A DNA stretch of 64,000 bases from positions 1-64,000 of the forward strand of contig CAOJJB010000008.1 of the NCBI GenBank assembly GCA_948436975.1, in the 5' to 3' direction. Source of the stretch: an uncultured Clostridium sp. (GTDB lineage: Bacteria > Bacillota > Clostridia > TANB77 > CAG-508). The translations under genes were made by a program, and so were the position numbers. Positions 24,360 to 33,380 of this stretch are shown in pieces. Numbering within the stretch: the stretch's first letter is position 1; the number at the start of each line of letters is the position of its first letter. The notes under the pieces are model-generated. The model was not told the origin of the DNA. It saw only the letters and a list, made by a program, of their open reading frames with translations, and searched no databases.

Positions 24360-26708
24360 ATGATAATGAAATATATAGATAAATTTTTGAAAAAATTAAA
24401 AACAGATAGAAATACCTTTGTAACATATTTACTAACATTAATTACAATATATATATGTGTAGACAGAATTTCTGAAATACTATTAATTATGTTCTCTGGC
24501 TTATCTGTTTCATATTGGGGACCAATAAAATATACCCTAGCACTAGCATGTCCTATATTTGCCTTTTACTTTTCACCTTCATCTAAATTTGCATCAGACA
24601 AATATACTAAAGAAACTTTCTTCTATGTATATACCATTGCACTATACATAGTTGGAATTTCAATGCTTATACAATGGGTAAATCAAATTGGATGGTTAAT
24701 ATTATTTTCAGTACCAAACTATTCTTATATCATTACTACATTTATGGATTTAATAAAACCAGCCTTTTCATCATTTGCATGGTACATCCCATTATGTACA
24801 TTTTATCCTTTATTCAATTGGCTATATACAGTTGTTAACGACACACTATATATTAGAGAATCTATATGGGATTACAGTGGAATTGACTTATCAGACAAAT
24901 CTATAGGGATGGGACCATATACTTGTGAAATGTTTATTGCCAAAGATAGAGAAACAGGTAAAAGTATTTCAACACCAGAATCTAGAAGATTTGAATCAAC
25001 ACTTATCGTTGGAGTTTCAGGTTCTGGAAAAACATCAATGATGTTTGAGCCTATGATTGCTAGAGATATCGAAAAGAAATATTTCTTTAGAGAAACTTCA
25101 AAAGAACTAGGATACACAGCAATTAAAACGCATATTGCAACTTTAGATTCTCCTTATTCTAATGAATATATAAACGAAAATTTCACTTTGAATATGCTTA
25201 CACCTGTTCCATCTAAAGAAAAAGTTTATAAAGCATTTTTCTCAAAACTTATATACAATTATGATGGTAAAAATACTATATATAAAAATTTAGGAATAAC
25301 ATATATGGCTCCAGATTATGAATCAATATCTCATATGAAAGATGTTGCAAGTAATTTTGGAATCAAATATCATATTATAGATCCAAATGATAATACTTCA
25401 ATTGGTTTAAATCCATTTACATATGAAGATCCGATAAAAACATCTATTGCTATATCTTCTATATTAAAAAGAATGTATGCATCTGAACAAGTATTTAACT
25501 CTGGAAACCATAGTGAAGCATTTATGCAAAACATAGTTACACAAGCAATAGAAAATTTAGTATTAATGTTAAAAGAAGTTTATCCTAGATTACATGATGG
25601 ATTAATACCAAACTTAGAAGATTTGCTAGAATTACTAAATGATTTTGATTTAATTGAAGAAATGGCAGAAAATATGAAATCATTCCCTGAACTAGTTGAA
25701 AAATATAAAATTCAATTAGGTTACTTTAAAAAAACATTTTATAAAACAGCTCATGGAAGAGAAGAAACAGAAAAATATCTACAAGCTTCTGCTGCTCAAC
25801 TTGAAAATTTACTTAGATATCCAGGGGTTAGAACTATATTATGTAATAGAACAAATAATTTAAATTATGATCACGCATTAGCAAATGGTGATGTTACATT
25901 AGTTTGTACTAGACGTGGGGATTTAGGTCCTAGTGTTCATAAAGCATTTGGTCTATTCTTTATACTACTTATGCAACAATCTGTTTTATCTAGACCAGGA
26001 AATGAAAAAACAAGAATACCTCATTTCTTATACATAGATGAATTTCCACCTTTTGTTTGTAAAGCAACTGAAGATATATTTACTTTATATAGAAAATACA
26101 GAGTTGGAACAATTATATCATCACAAAACTTATCACAATTTGGTATTAAAAATGATTATAATTTCAGACAAACATTACTTGCAAACTGTACAACAAAAGT
26201 AGTTTTCGGTAATAACACACCAGAAGACAATGAGTGGTGGGAAAAAGAATTTGGAGATAAAAGACGTTGGGAATTCACACATGATTACAAAACCGATCAA
26301 GGTAAGTATGATGATACTTATAAAGGTATAAAATGGAAATGGATTCCAAATTTCAAAGAAGGAAAGGTTCAAGCTTTAAAGTTCAAATTTATTATTTATA
26401 AGACTAAAGACTTAAAAGGAAAAAGTTTAGTTGGTCAAGCAAAAATAGATTTCTTAGAATCTAGATATAAAGAAAAACAAAAAATAAAAACTTATAATTT
26501 TGATAAGTTTATAAAAGGTGGAAACTATAGTACAGATAATAATGATGATAGTAGTTTTAAAAAGAAAGATAAATTTGATTTAAAGAATATAAATTCTAAC
26601 TTAGAAAATTTAGATGAAATCGATCCTATTCAAAAAAACACATCAGATTCAAATTATAAATTTGATGATGAAGACCCAATTACATCTTTTAATTCAAATA
26701 ATAATTAA
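24360..26708 (+). CDS. VirD4/TraG-like conjugative coupling ATPase
   Basis: 782 residues. Four or five membrane segments fill residues ~20-170. A P-loop (IVGVSGSGKTSMMFEP, ~216-231) and Walker B FLYIDEFPPF (~555-564) follow, with SSQNLSQF as the sensor-type motif. YRKYRVGTII and NTPEDNEWWEKEFG are typical of TraG/VirD4 hexamers that feed DNA or protein into type IV secretion channels. The last ~80 residues are acidic and Asn/Asp-rich, probably disordered. AAGGAT lies before the ATG. No relaxase or VirB-type genes surround it, and it is flanked by core genes. Either a remnant of a mobile element or a chromosomally adopted translocase. Confidence 0.85.
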   Translation: MIMKYIDKFLKKLKTDRNTFVTYLLTLITIYICVDRISEILLIMFSGLSVSYWGPIKYTLALACPIFAFYFSPSSKFASDKYTKETFFYVYTIALYIVGISMLIQWVNQIGWLILFSVPNYSYIITTFMDLIKPAFSSFAWYIPLCTFYPLFNWLYTVVNDTLYIRESIWDYSGIDLSDKSIGMGPYTCEMFIAKDRETGKSISTPESRRFESTLIVGVSGSGKTSMMFEPMIARDIEKKYFFRETSKELGYTAIKTHIATLDSPYSNEYINENFTLNMLTPVPSKEKVYKAFFSKLIYNYDGKNTIYKNLGITYMAPDYESISHMKDVASNFGIKYHIIDPNDNTSIGLNPFTYEDPIKTSIAISSILKRMYASEQVFNSGNHSEAFMQNIVTQAIENLVLMLKEVYPRLHDGLIPNLEDLLELLNDFDLIEEMAENMKSFPELVEKYKIQLGYFKKTFYKTAHGREETEKYLQASAAQLENLLRYPGVRTILCNRTNNLNYDHALANGDVTLVCTRRGDLGPSVHKAFGLFFILLMQQSVLSRPGNEKTRIPHFLYIDEFPPFVCKATEDIFTLYRKYRVGTIISSQNLSQFGIKNDYNFRQTLLANCTTKVVFGNNTPEDNEWWEKEFGDKRRWEFTHDYKTDQGKYDDTYKGIKWKWIPNFKEGKVQALKFKFIIYKTKDLKGKSLVGQAKIDFLESRYKEKQKIKTYNFDKFIKGGNYSTDNNDDSSFKKKDKFDLKNINSNLENLDEIDPIQKNTSDSNYKFDDEDPITSFNSNNN

Positions 26709-26720
26709 AGTTTAATTTAA

Positions 26721-26748
26721 GACGTGGAAATTTAACCACGTCTTTTTT
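26721..26748 (+). terminator. Terminator of the VirD4-like gene
   Basis: GACGTGG/CCACGTC stem (26721-26742) followed by TTTTTT. Confidence 0.92.
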
Positions 26749-26764
26749 GTTTATATAATCTTAT

Positions 26765-28000
26765 TTAAATCTTCTCTATTTCTATTGTTTCTCCTACTGT
26801 TCCTGTAACATTAGTTGGTAATTTTACTAGTGGTCGAACCCCATAATATTCATAAGTATTGTAATAATTTGCCAATACTTGTCCTTTATAGTCAGCATAC
26901 CAAATAGACTTATCATCATTAATATATGATGATAACAGCCAATATCCATAACAATTCGACAATCCTGATGTTATATATAATTTTGATTTATCAGTTAATC
27001 CTCTAGTATTAGTTTCTTCTGTTAATTTTATTGAATTAACTATTGGATTTTCGTTCCAGCTTGCTACAAATTGTGCATTTGTTGGTCCTCCTACTGCTGT
27101 TGCATCTTCCACTCCATTTGCAAACTGACTCCAATACCCTTCTGTTGTTAATCCTGTTAATAATGTATCTCTGTCTACATCTGAATAAACATTATATGTA
27201 TAAGTATTCTTTAGTCCTGCCTCTTTTGGTACCAACTTATTTGGTAAATAATTATCTAATATTATATATACATTTGTTCCATCATTATAAAAAACTTTCC
27301 AATTATCTACTACTTCCCCTTCTACAGTCGTACTATAATTTATTGCTTTTCCATAATCACTTGGTTGAATTGTTTTTACTAAAGCATCCTTTGGTATTTC
27401 AGGCACTATTGGTGGTGTACTTCCTACCACCTCATCTTCATGTTTTGCATTTCCTTCAAATTCTTTTCCAGTTCCTTGTGTATATTCTATTTCTAATCCA
27501 AAACTTGTACTTTCTTCATTTTCTACTAGTGGGTTTGTTGATGCTGCTGGCCATTCTACTGTAAAATGTATATTGCATTTTCCTCCTGCTTCTATTATTG
27601 GATGATCTGTTGTTATTACATCAAGTCCTTCTATTTTTATATGTTCACTTCCTGTTATATTTGTTGGTGTTACTGCATTTATCCTAGCTGGTATTGTTCC
27701 TACATTTACTATATCCACTGAAAATTCTGCTCCTGCTCCTGGATATGCCAAATCTACCACATTTACATTTAATGTATTTTTATCTTCTGATATTTCTACT
27801 TTTGTTTCTTCATCATTTACTCCAACTAATGTTACTATTTCTGCATTTTGGAATTCTAAGTTAAACGTTCCTTTCGCATTTGCTGTTCCTGATATCATTA
27901 AAAGATCCGAAAATATTGCATACCCTACTCCCACTGCTAATAATAATACTGTTAATAATGCTATTAACATATTCTTGTTATTTTGTTTTTTAAATTTCAT
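26765..28000 (-). CDS. SipW-type signal peptide surface protein
   Basis: 411 residues. The N terminus KNMLIALLTVLLLAVGVGYA then FSDLL..GTANAKGTF resembles the SipW-dependent signal of TasA/camelysin-like fibre proteins. Residues ~45-185 are beta-rich with sequence typical of that group (ISGTANAKGTFNLEFQNAEI region). A short Pro linker at ~190-205 follows. Residues ~215-400 contain a Trp/Tyr-rich domain (VDNWKVFYNDGTNVYII, YGYWLLSSYI, YYGVRPLVKLP) seen in many clostridial secreted proteins. No sortase LPxTG motif at the end (PTNVTGTVGETIEIEKI). GGAGGG precedes the ATG. Likely an extracellular fibre or matrix protein; no sipW gene is in the window. Confidence 0.75.
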   Translation of the reverse strand: MKFKKQNNKNMLIALLTVLLLAVGVGYAIFSDLLMISGTANAKGTFNLEFQNAEIVTLVGVNDEETKVEISEDKNTLNVNVVDLAYPGAGAEFSVDIVNVGTIPARINAVTPTNITGSEHIKIEGLDVITTDHPIIEAGGKCNIHFTVEWPAASTNPLVENEESTSFGLEIEYTQGTGKEFEGNAKHEDEVVGSTPPIVPEIPKDALVKTIQPSDYGKAINYSTTVEGEVVDNWKVFYNDGTNVYIILDNYLPNKLVPKEAGLKNTYTYNVYSDVDRDTLLTGLTTEGYWSQFANGVEDATAVGGPTNAQFVASWNENPIVNSIKLTEETNTRGLTDKSKLYITSGLSNCYGYWLLSSYINDDKSIWYADYKGQVLANYYNTYEYYGVRPLVKLPTNVTGTVGETIEIEKI

Positions 28001-28078
28001 ATTCTCCCTCCTATTTTTTCATTTAATCAGAATTTTTTATTATGTTTAACACTTCAATTTAAAATTGCATACAAAAAA

Positions 28079-28126
28079 AGACTCATTTAATAAACTATTT
28101 TACTAGTTTAATTTCAAGTCTTTTTA
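28079..28126 (-). terminator. Hairpin terminator downstream of the CA-repeat ORF
   Basis: On the minus strand AAGACT...AGTCTTTTTTTG with an inner TAAACTA/TAGTTTA stem. It overlaps the end of the alternate reading frame of the CA-repeat ORF and stops reading before the SipW-type gene. Confidence 0.65.
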
Positions 28127-28173
28127 TATGTTTAATAAACACAATTATTGTGTTATTTATTTTCTTATATAAT

Positions 28174-28275
<102 letters not shown>

Positions 28276-28401
28276 TATTTACCTCTTTTCACATTTTATA
28301 TTTTAACTGATAAATTTATATAATACAATTTCTTTTGTATTTCATTTTGAATACATTTTTTTGTTTTATATCCAAATAATAATTCTATTTCTCACTACAA
28401 A

Positions 28402-28440
28402 AAAGAACCTCCTATTTATTTATACTGGAAGTTCTTTTTA
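28402..28440 (-). terminator. Terminator of the MMPL/repeat-protein operon
   Basis: Minus strand AAGAACTTCC/GGAGGTTCTT stem followed by TTTTTTG, 14 bases after the stop of the repeat protein gene. Confidence 0.88.
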
Positions 28441-28453
28441 ACTTTATATATCT

Positions 28454-30451
28454 TTATTTCTTATTTTCATTTGGTTTTTTTTCTATATTTACATCAGAAT
28501 TATTTATAATTACATCTTCATTTTTTTGTTCTTTACCGCTATTTTTTATGTTGTTTATAATGCTAATAAATTTTATGGAATCTCTACTCTCATCAGAAAC
28601 AAAAGTATTATATTGACTAGATAAATCTTCTAGTTTTTCAATTCTTTTTATAACATTCTTAACATTACCATTTATCTCATTAGAAATTTTACTAATTCCA
28701 TCATTATTAAATTGTTTGATTCCATTTACTAATTCACCTGAACCTTTTGATAATTTTACTACTCCATTATCTAATTCCAAAGTTCCATTTGCTAAATCAG
28801 AAGCACCATTTGAAATAGTAAAAGCAGCATCTGTTAATTGATTATTAGCACTTGCTAATTGATTTGTTGAAACATTTAAAGTATTTAATCCTGATTTCAC
28901 TTGACCTGAACCTGAACTTAGACTTTGTGCTCCAGACACTAAAGCATCAGTTCCAATACTAACTTGTTTAGCTCCTTCCATTAAATCTCCTTTTTTATTA
29001 GCTAATTCCCCAATTCCTGTACTTAAATTACTTACACCACCTTTTATAGTATGTATTCCACCAGCTACCTGACTCATACCATTTTGTGCTCCAGCAAGTA
29101 AGGCTTGTAAGTTTGATATTGCTTGTGTATTTGTACTTGCTCTTAAAATTGCATTTTTGTTACTTTCTAATTCACTATTAATATTTGTTAATTCACCTAT
29201 TTTACCATTATTTGTATTTATTGCATCATTAATACTTCCTACCACAGTTTCATCGGCCACTACTAATTGGGCTTGAAGTGCAGTATTCACTGTCTGTAAA
29301 GTAGCTATTGCTTGATTATTTACATTAATAGTATTTTGAATACTTGTTGTAGTTCCTAAATTATTTCCATTAGAAGTTAAACTATCTGTTATTGTTTTGG
29401 CTTGATCTATTGCTGTTTGAACATTAGATACTCCTCCTTGTATGTTATTTATACCTGCTGATAAGTTTACAACACCCATATTTACACTATCAATTCCAGC
29501 TGAAAATTGATTAACTCCACTACTTACAGCTTTTGCCCCTTGTGCTAAAGTTTTACTACTCTCACTTAAAGTATTTATTCCATTATTTAATTCATCATAT
29601 TTTGAATTCAAGTTATTAACTCCATTAGATACTTGCCCCATTGCATTATTAAATTCTTTTGATTTTAATGTATAATTTTGTGTTCCATTTTTTAATGATA
29701 TTGCTCCACTATTGAGTTTATCTGAACCCATTTTTAATGTATTTACACCATCACTTAACTCAATTCCTCCATCTTGTATTTTATTTATACCATCTTGTAA
29801 TTGATCTACTTTACTAAACAATTCATCTATATTAGATAAGTCTATTTCTTCTTCAAAAATTTTTGGTGTGCAATAAGTTATAATATTCCCTAATTCAAAA
29901 TTAATACTTTCCATAGTAATTTCTATACTATTTGGAATATCTATATCCTCTTTTGAAACATTTAAACTTTCTTGCATACCTGGCATTGCTATACCAACTA
30001 CTATTGTTTTACTTCCATCATTTATTATTTTTCCATTTGTTATTTCTATATTTTTGTTATTATTATTTTGTATTATAGTCCCTGCTACTACAATAAATGG
30101 TGTATATAATTCTTCATTATTTCCATTTATTTCTACTTCATTTTTAATTTTATTTGTATATTTTAAAATTATTTTTACTTTTCCACTTTTACCTGATAGC
30201 TCCTCTGGTGTTATCTTTTTTCCATCTAGTTCATAAGTTATTTCACAATCAACAGGTAATTGCTTATTAATCTCTGTTTGTGTTGTTTCCTCATCAAATA
30301 TAGTCGTTGCTATTGTTTTATAAACTTCTCCATTTGAATTTAATTTTGAATAAATAGTTTCTTCATTTGTAAAAGCCATTATTGGCAAAGTATATACTAA
30401 CATTGAACATAAAAGTGTTCCTGATACTAATTTTTTTGTAATTTTTTTCAT
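28454..30451 (-). CDS. Secreted heptad-repeat protein, MMPL partner
   Basis: 665 residues. Signal peptide MKKITKKLVSGTLLCSMLVY...IMA (cleavage near 27). Residues ~30-210 form a beta-rich domain (VKIILKYTNKIKNEVEING, VVAGTIIQNNN). Residues ~215-600 carry many short repeats of the form L..G...L..G (for example LSDGVNTLKMGSDKLNSGAI, ASDLANGTLELDNGVVKLSK), which fold as long coiled coils in YhgE/Pip-type proteins. The C terminus is hydrophilic, with no membrane segment. It is 15 bases after the MMPL transporter gene, so it is likely its extracytoplasmic partner. Function inferred from that pairing only. Confidence 0.75.
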   Translation of the reverse strand: MKKITKKLVSGTLLCSMLVYTLPIMAFTNEETIYSKLNSNGEVYKTIATTIFDEETTQTEINKQLPVDCEITYELDGKKITPEELSGKSGKVKIILKYTNKIKNEVEINGNNEELYTPFIVVAGTIIQNNNNKNIEITNGKIINDGSKTIVVGIAMPGMQESLNVSKEDIDIPNSIEITMESINFELGNIITYCTPKIFEEEIDLSNIDELFSKVDQLQDGINKIQDGGIELSDGVNTLKMGSDKLNSGAISLKNGTQNYTLKSKEFNNAMGQVSNGVNNLNSKYDELNNGINTLSESSKTLAQGAKAVSSGVNQFSAGIDSVNMGVVNLSAGINNIQGGVSNVQTAIDQAKTITDSLTSNGNNLGTTTSIQNTINVNNQAIATLQTVNTALQAQLVVADETVVGSINDAINTNNGKIGELTNINSELESNKNAILRASTNTQAISNLQALLAGAQNGMSQVAGGIHTIKGGVSNLSTGIGELANKKGDLMEGAKQVSIGTDALVSGAQSLSSGSGQVKSGLNTLNVSTNQLASANNQLTDAAFTISNGASDLANGTLELDNGVVKLSKGSGELVNGIKQFNNDGISKISNEINGNVKNVIKRIEKLEDLSSQYNTFVSDESRDSIKFISIINNIKNSGKEQKNEDVIINNSDVNIEKKPNENKK

Positions 30452-30466
30452 TAAAAATTCCTCCCT

Positions 30467-32539
30467 CTACTTATTTTCTATTTTCCTCATTCCCATAGTA
30501 GTTTTACAAACTAAATTATCACATAATAATAAAAATGCTGGTAATGCCAAAATAACTGTTATCATACTTATAATAGCTCCTCTTGACATTAATGTACATA
30601 ATGAACCAATCATTTCTATTTTTGAATAAGCTCCTACTCCAAAAGTTGCTCCAAAAAAACATAATCCACTTACAATTATAGAACTAATCGAATTTCCTAA
30701 AGCTTCATCTACTGCCTCATATTTGTTTTTTCCATATTTTCTATTGGTAATATATTTAGTTGTTATTAAAATTGCATAATCTATTGTTGCTCCAAGCTGT
30801 ATAGTTCCTATTACTATTGATGCAATAAATGGTAATATTGTATATGTATAAAAAGGTATTCCCATATTTATAAATATAGCAAATTCTATAACACAAATTA
30901 AAATTACTGGTAAAGAAATAGATTTCAATACTATTATCATAATTATAAATATAATTCCTATTGATACTGTATTAACACTATTAAAATCATGATCTGATAT
31001 TTCAACTAAATCCTTCATTAGTGGACCTTCACCAGCTAAAATCGCATTTTCATCATATTCTGATATAATTTTATTTAGTTCATTTATTTGGCCATTTAAT
31101 TCATCTGTTGCCATTTCATAATTTGAATTTATTATAACTAATTGATATTTATCATTTTGAACTTTTTCTAAAATATCATTTGGTATTATTTCCTTTGGCA
31201 CTCCTCTATCTGATATTTTAGATAATCCTAAAGTCCATTCTATTCCTTTTACATTTTCTATTTTATTTAACATTTCATTTACTTTTTCATCTGATAAGTC
31301 TTTATCTAACATAAGAATTTCTGTTGATACCATATTGAATTTCTCTTTTAATTCAGAATTTGCAGATATACTTGGCAATGTATCTGGTAATGATTTATCT
31401 AGATTATAATAAATTCCTGTATTTTTATATCCATAAAAAGCAATTGGTAATATTATTACAAAAGTAATAATTGTTAACTTATAGTGTTTTATTGAGAATT
31501 TTCTAATTTTTCTAAATTTAGGCATAATTTCTTTGTGTTTTGTTTTTTCAATTAATTTATCAAATTGTAATATCATTGCTGGTAAAATTGTTATTACAGA
31601 AATAACTCCTAAGAAAACTCCTTTTGCCATAACTATTCCTATATCTCTTCCTAATGTTAAATTCATACTACACAAAGCTAAAAATCCTGCTATTGTTGTA
31701 AGTGAACTTCCTACTACTGAAACTAGTGTTTCTGATATTGCCAATGACATTGCTTCTTCTTTATTTTCTGATGTCTTTCTTTTACTCATATAACTATGAT
31801 ATAAAAATATAGCAAAATCAGTTGTAACACCTAATTGCAAAACTGAGCTTATTGCTTTTGTTATATAAGAAGTTTCCCCTAAAAGTATATTGCTTCCCAT
31901 ATTATACAAAATTGCAATTCCTATGTTTAACAATAATATAAATGGTACTGCATATGAGTCTAAAGCTATTTGTAATACTATAATACATAAAGCAACAGCT
32001 ATTACAACATATATTGCAATTTCTTCATTTGATATATCTCTTGTATCAAGAACCACTGCAGACATTCCACTTATTTTACATCTTTCATCTGTGATATTTC
32101 GTAATGTTTCTATTGTTTTTAATGTTTCCTCATCTAATATACCTTCTTTAAAAGTAGTAAACATCAATGTAGATCCATCTTTATATATTTTATCTTTTAA
32201 TTCGTCTGGTAACATTTCTATTGGTATTCCCGTTCCCAAAACATCTGCTGTACTAATAGCCATTGCTACATTATCTAATTTTTTTATTTCATTTTCCAAT
32301 TGTAAAATATCTTTTGTAGTCATATTATCTAATACTATAACTGAATATGCTCCCATATTAAATTCGTTTGATAATATTTTTTCTCCTTGAATTGTTTCAA
32401 TATCTTCTGGCAAATATACTAAAATATCATAATTAATTTTAGTCATTTTTATTCCTATTATTGATGGAATAAGTAGTAATATTGCTATTATTAATATGAC
32501 TGTTCTATATTTACATACTAATTCGCCAATTTTTTTCAT
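30467..32539 (-). CDS. MMPL/RND family transporter
   Basis: 690 residues with two tandem halves, each with one membrane helix, a large outer domain and five more helices (second half begins ~350). Motifs of the family include TKAISSVLQLGVTTDFAIFL in the first half and IGTIQLGATIDYAILI in the second, with the helix-4 Asp of proton-driven RND pumps. Starts at 32539 after AAGGAGG; the frame is open 12 codons further with no site. First gene of an operon controlled by the divergent TetR gene. Family substrates are lipids, drugs or surface molecules. Confidence 0.88.
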   Translation of the reverse strand: MKKIGELVCKYRTVILIIAILLLIPSIIGIKMTKINYDILVYLPEDIETIQGEKILSNEFNMGAYSVIVLDNMTTKDILQLENEIKKLDNVAMAISTADVLGTGIPIEMLPDELKDKIYKDGSTLMFTTFKEGILDEETLKTIETLRNITDERCKISGMSAVVLDTRDISNEEIAIYVVIAVALCIIVLQIALDSYAVPFILLLNIGIAILYNMGSNILLGETSYITKAISSVLQLGVTTDFAIFLYHSYMSKRKTSENKEEAMSLAISETLVSVVGSSLTTIAGFLALCSMNLTLGRDIGIVMAKGVFLGVISVITILPAMILQFDKLIEKTKHKEIMPKFRKIRKFSIKHYKLTIITFVIILPIAFYGYKNTGIYYNLDKSLPDTLPSISANSELKEKFNMVSTEILMLDKDLSDEKVNEMLNKIENVKGIEWTLGLSKISDRGVPKEIIPNDILEKVQNDKYQLVIINSNYEMATDELNGQINELNKIISEYDENAILAGEGPLMKDLVEISDHDFNSVNTVSIGIIFIIMIIVLKSISLPVILICVIEFAIFINMGIPFYTYTILPFIASIVIGTIQLGATIDYAILITTKYITNRKYGKNKYEAVDEALGNSISSIIVSGLCFFGATFGVGAYSKIEMIGSLCTLMSRGAIISMITVILALPAFLLLCDNLVCKTTMGMRKIENK

Positions 32540-32561
32540 GTACAACCTCCTTATAAATTTA

Positions 32562-32574
32562 TGACCATTAGTCA
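32562..32574. promoter_or_regulatory. TetR operator copy 1
   Basis: TGACCATTAGTCA, an imperfect palindrome of the form TGACTANNAGTCA, located in the leader of the transporter gene. Confidence 0.75.
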
Positions 32575-32581
32575 TTTTTCA

Positions 32582-32615
32582 TATTATACTACCTTACTGA
32601 CTAATAGTCAATAGG
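32582..32615 (-). promoter_or_regulatory. Transporter promoter with operator copy 2
   Basis: Minus-strand -35 TTGACT, 17-base spacer, -10 TATAAT. The palindrome TGACTAATAGTCA (32598-32610) overlaps the -35 element, so repressor binding would block RNA polymerase. Confidence 0.85.
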
Positions 32616-32628
32616 TTTTATAAAATTA

Positions 32629-32657
32629 TTGACTATCAGTCATCTATATGTAATAAT
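32629..32657 (+). promoter_or_regulatory. tetR promoter with operator copy 3
   Basis: Plus-strand -35 TTGACT (32629-32634), 17-base spacer, -10-like AATAAT. The palindrome TGACTATCAGTCA (32630-32642) overlaps the -35, implying autorepression. Confidence 0.75.
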
Positions 32658-32714
32658 ATATATAATAGAAATTTAATGAATATTTTACAAAATACATATG
32701 AAGGGACTAATAAT

Positions 32715-33308
32715 ATGAAAAAAGAAGAAACAGAAAATAAAGAAACACGACTATTAAACACAGCATTCAAGCTATTTACAGAAAAAGGAATAAAAGACAC
32801 ATCTATACAAGAAATCGTTGATACAGCTGACGTTGGAAAAGGAACATTTTACTTATATTTTAAAGATAAATACGAAATAAGAGATATTTTAATAGCAAAA
32901 AAATCAGAAAAACTTTTTAATGAAGCATTAACAGCGCTAAGAAAAAATTATATATCTAACTTGTCAGATCAAGTAATTTTTATAATAAATTACGTAATAG
33001 ATGAACTAAAAAAAAATACATTACTATTGAAATTCATATCTAAAAACTTATCTTGGGGTATTTATAGCAAAACTGTAAACAAAATATATACAGAAACAGG
33101 AAAACAGGAAAATGGAATTTATCAACTATTTTTAAAAGGAATAAAAGAAAATAATATAAACTTGAAAAATCCTGATGTAACACTATTTATGATAATAGAA
33201 TTAGTAAGTTCTACATGTTTTAATTCAATATTATATAATGAACCATTACCAATAGAAGAATACAAGCCATATCTTTATAGCACAATACGAAAACTATTGT
33301 GTGAATAA
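32715..33308 (+). CDS. TetR family repressor
   Basis: 197 residues. The N-terminal helix-turn-helix is typical: RLLNTAFKLFTEKGIKDTSI then IVDTADVGKGTFYLYFKDKYE. The ligand-binding C-terminal part is all-helical and variable. Start at 32715 after AAGGGA; the frame is open to 32676 but lacks a site. Divergent from the MMPL operon, with three copies of a TGACTANNAGTCA palindrome in the shared 175-base region, so it most likely represses both itself and the transporter. Confidence 0.92.
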   Translation: MKKEETENKETRLLNTAFKLFTEKGIKDTSIQEIVDTADVGKGTFYLYFKDKYEIRDILIAKKSEKLFNEALTALRKNYISNLSDQVIFIINYVIDELKKNTLLLKFISKNLSWGIYSKTVNKIYTETGKQENGIYQLFLKGIKENNINLKNPDVTLFMIIELVSSTCFNSILYNEPLPIEEYKPYLYSTIRKLLCE

Positions 33309-33311
33309 GTA

Positions 33312-33373
33312 ATTGTAGACGTTGTTTAGGATGTAACAACTAAAATTTCGCATCCTAAACAGCGTCTACAATG
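33312..33373. repeat. Long inverted repeat between tetR and the next gene
   Basis: ATTGTAGACGTTGTTTAGGATG pairs over about 21 bases (one G-U) with CATCCTAAACAGCGTCTACA, loop of 17 bases (right arm ends near 33372). No T run follows on either strand. It separates convergent genes and may act as a terminator or be a small mobile repeat. Confidence 0.7.
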
Positions 33374-33380
33374 ATCATAT

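Noticed and set aside
24209-26764. A type IV secretion or conjugation locus around the VirD4-like gene
   Set aside because: Neighbours are a flippase, HU and a surface protein; there is no relaxase, VirB4 or integrase.
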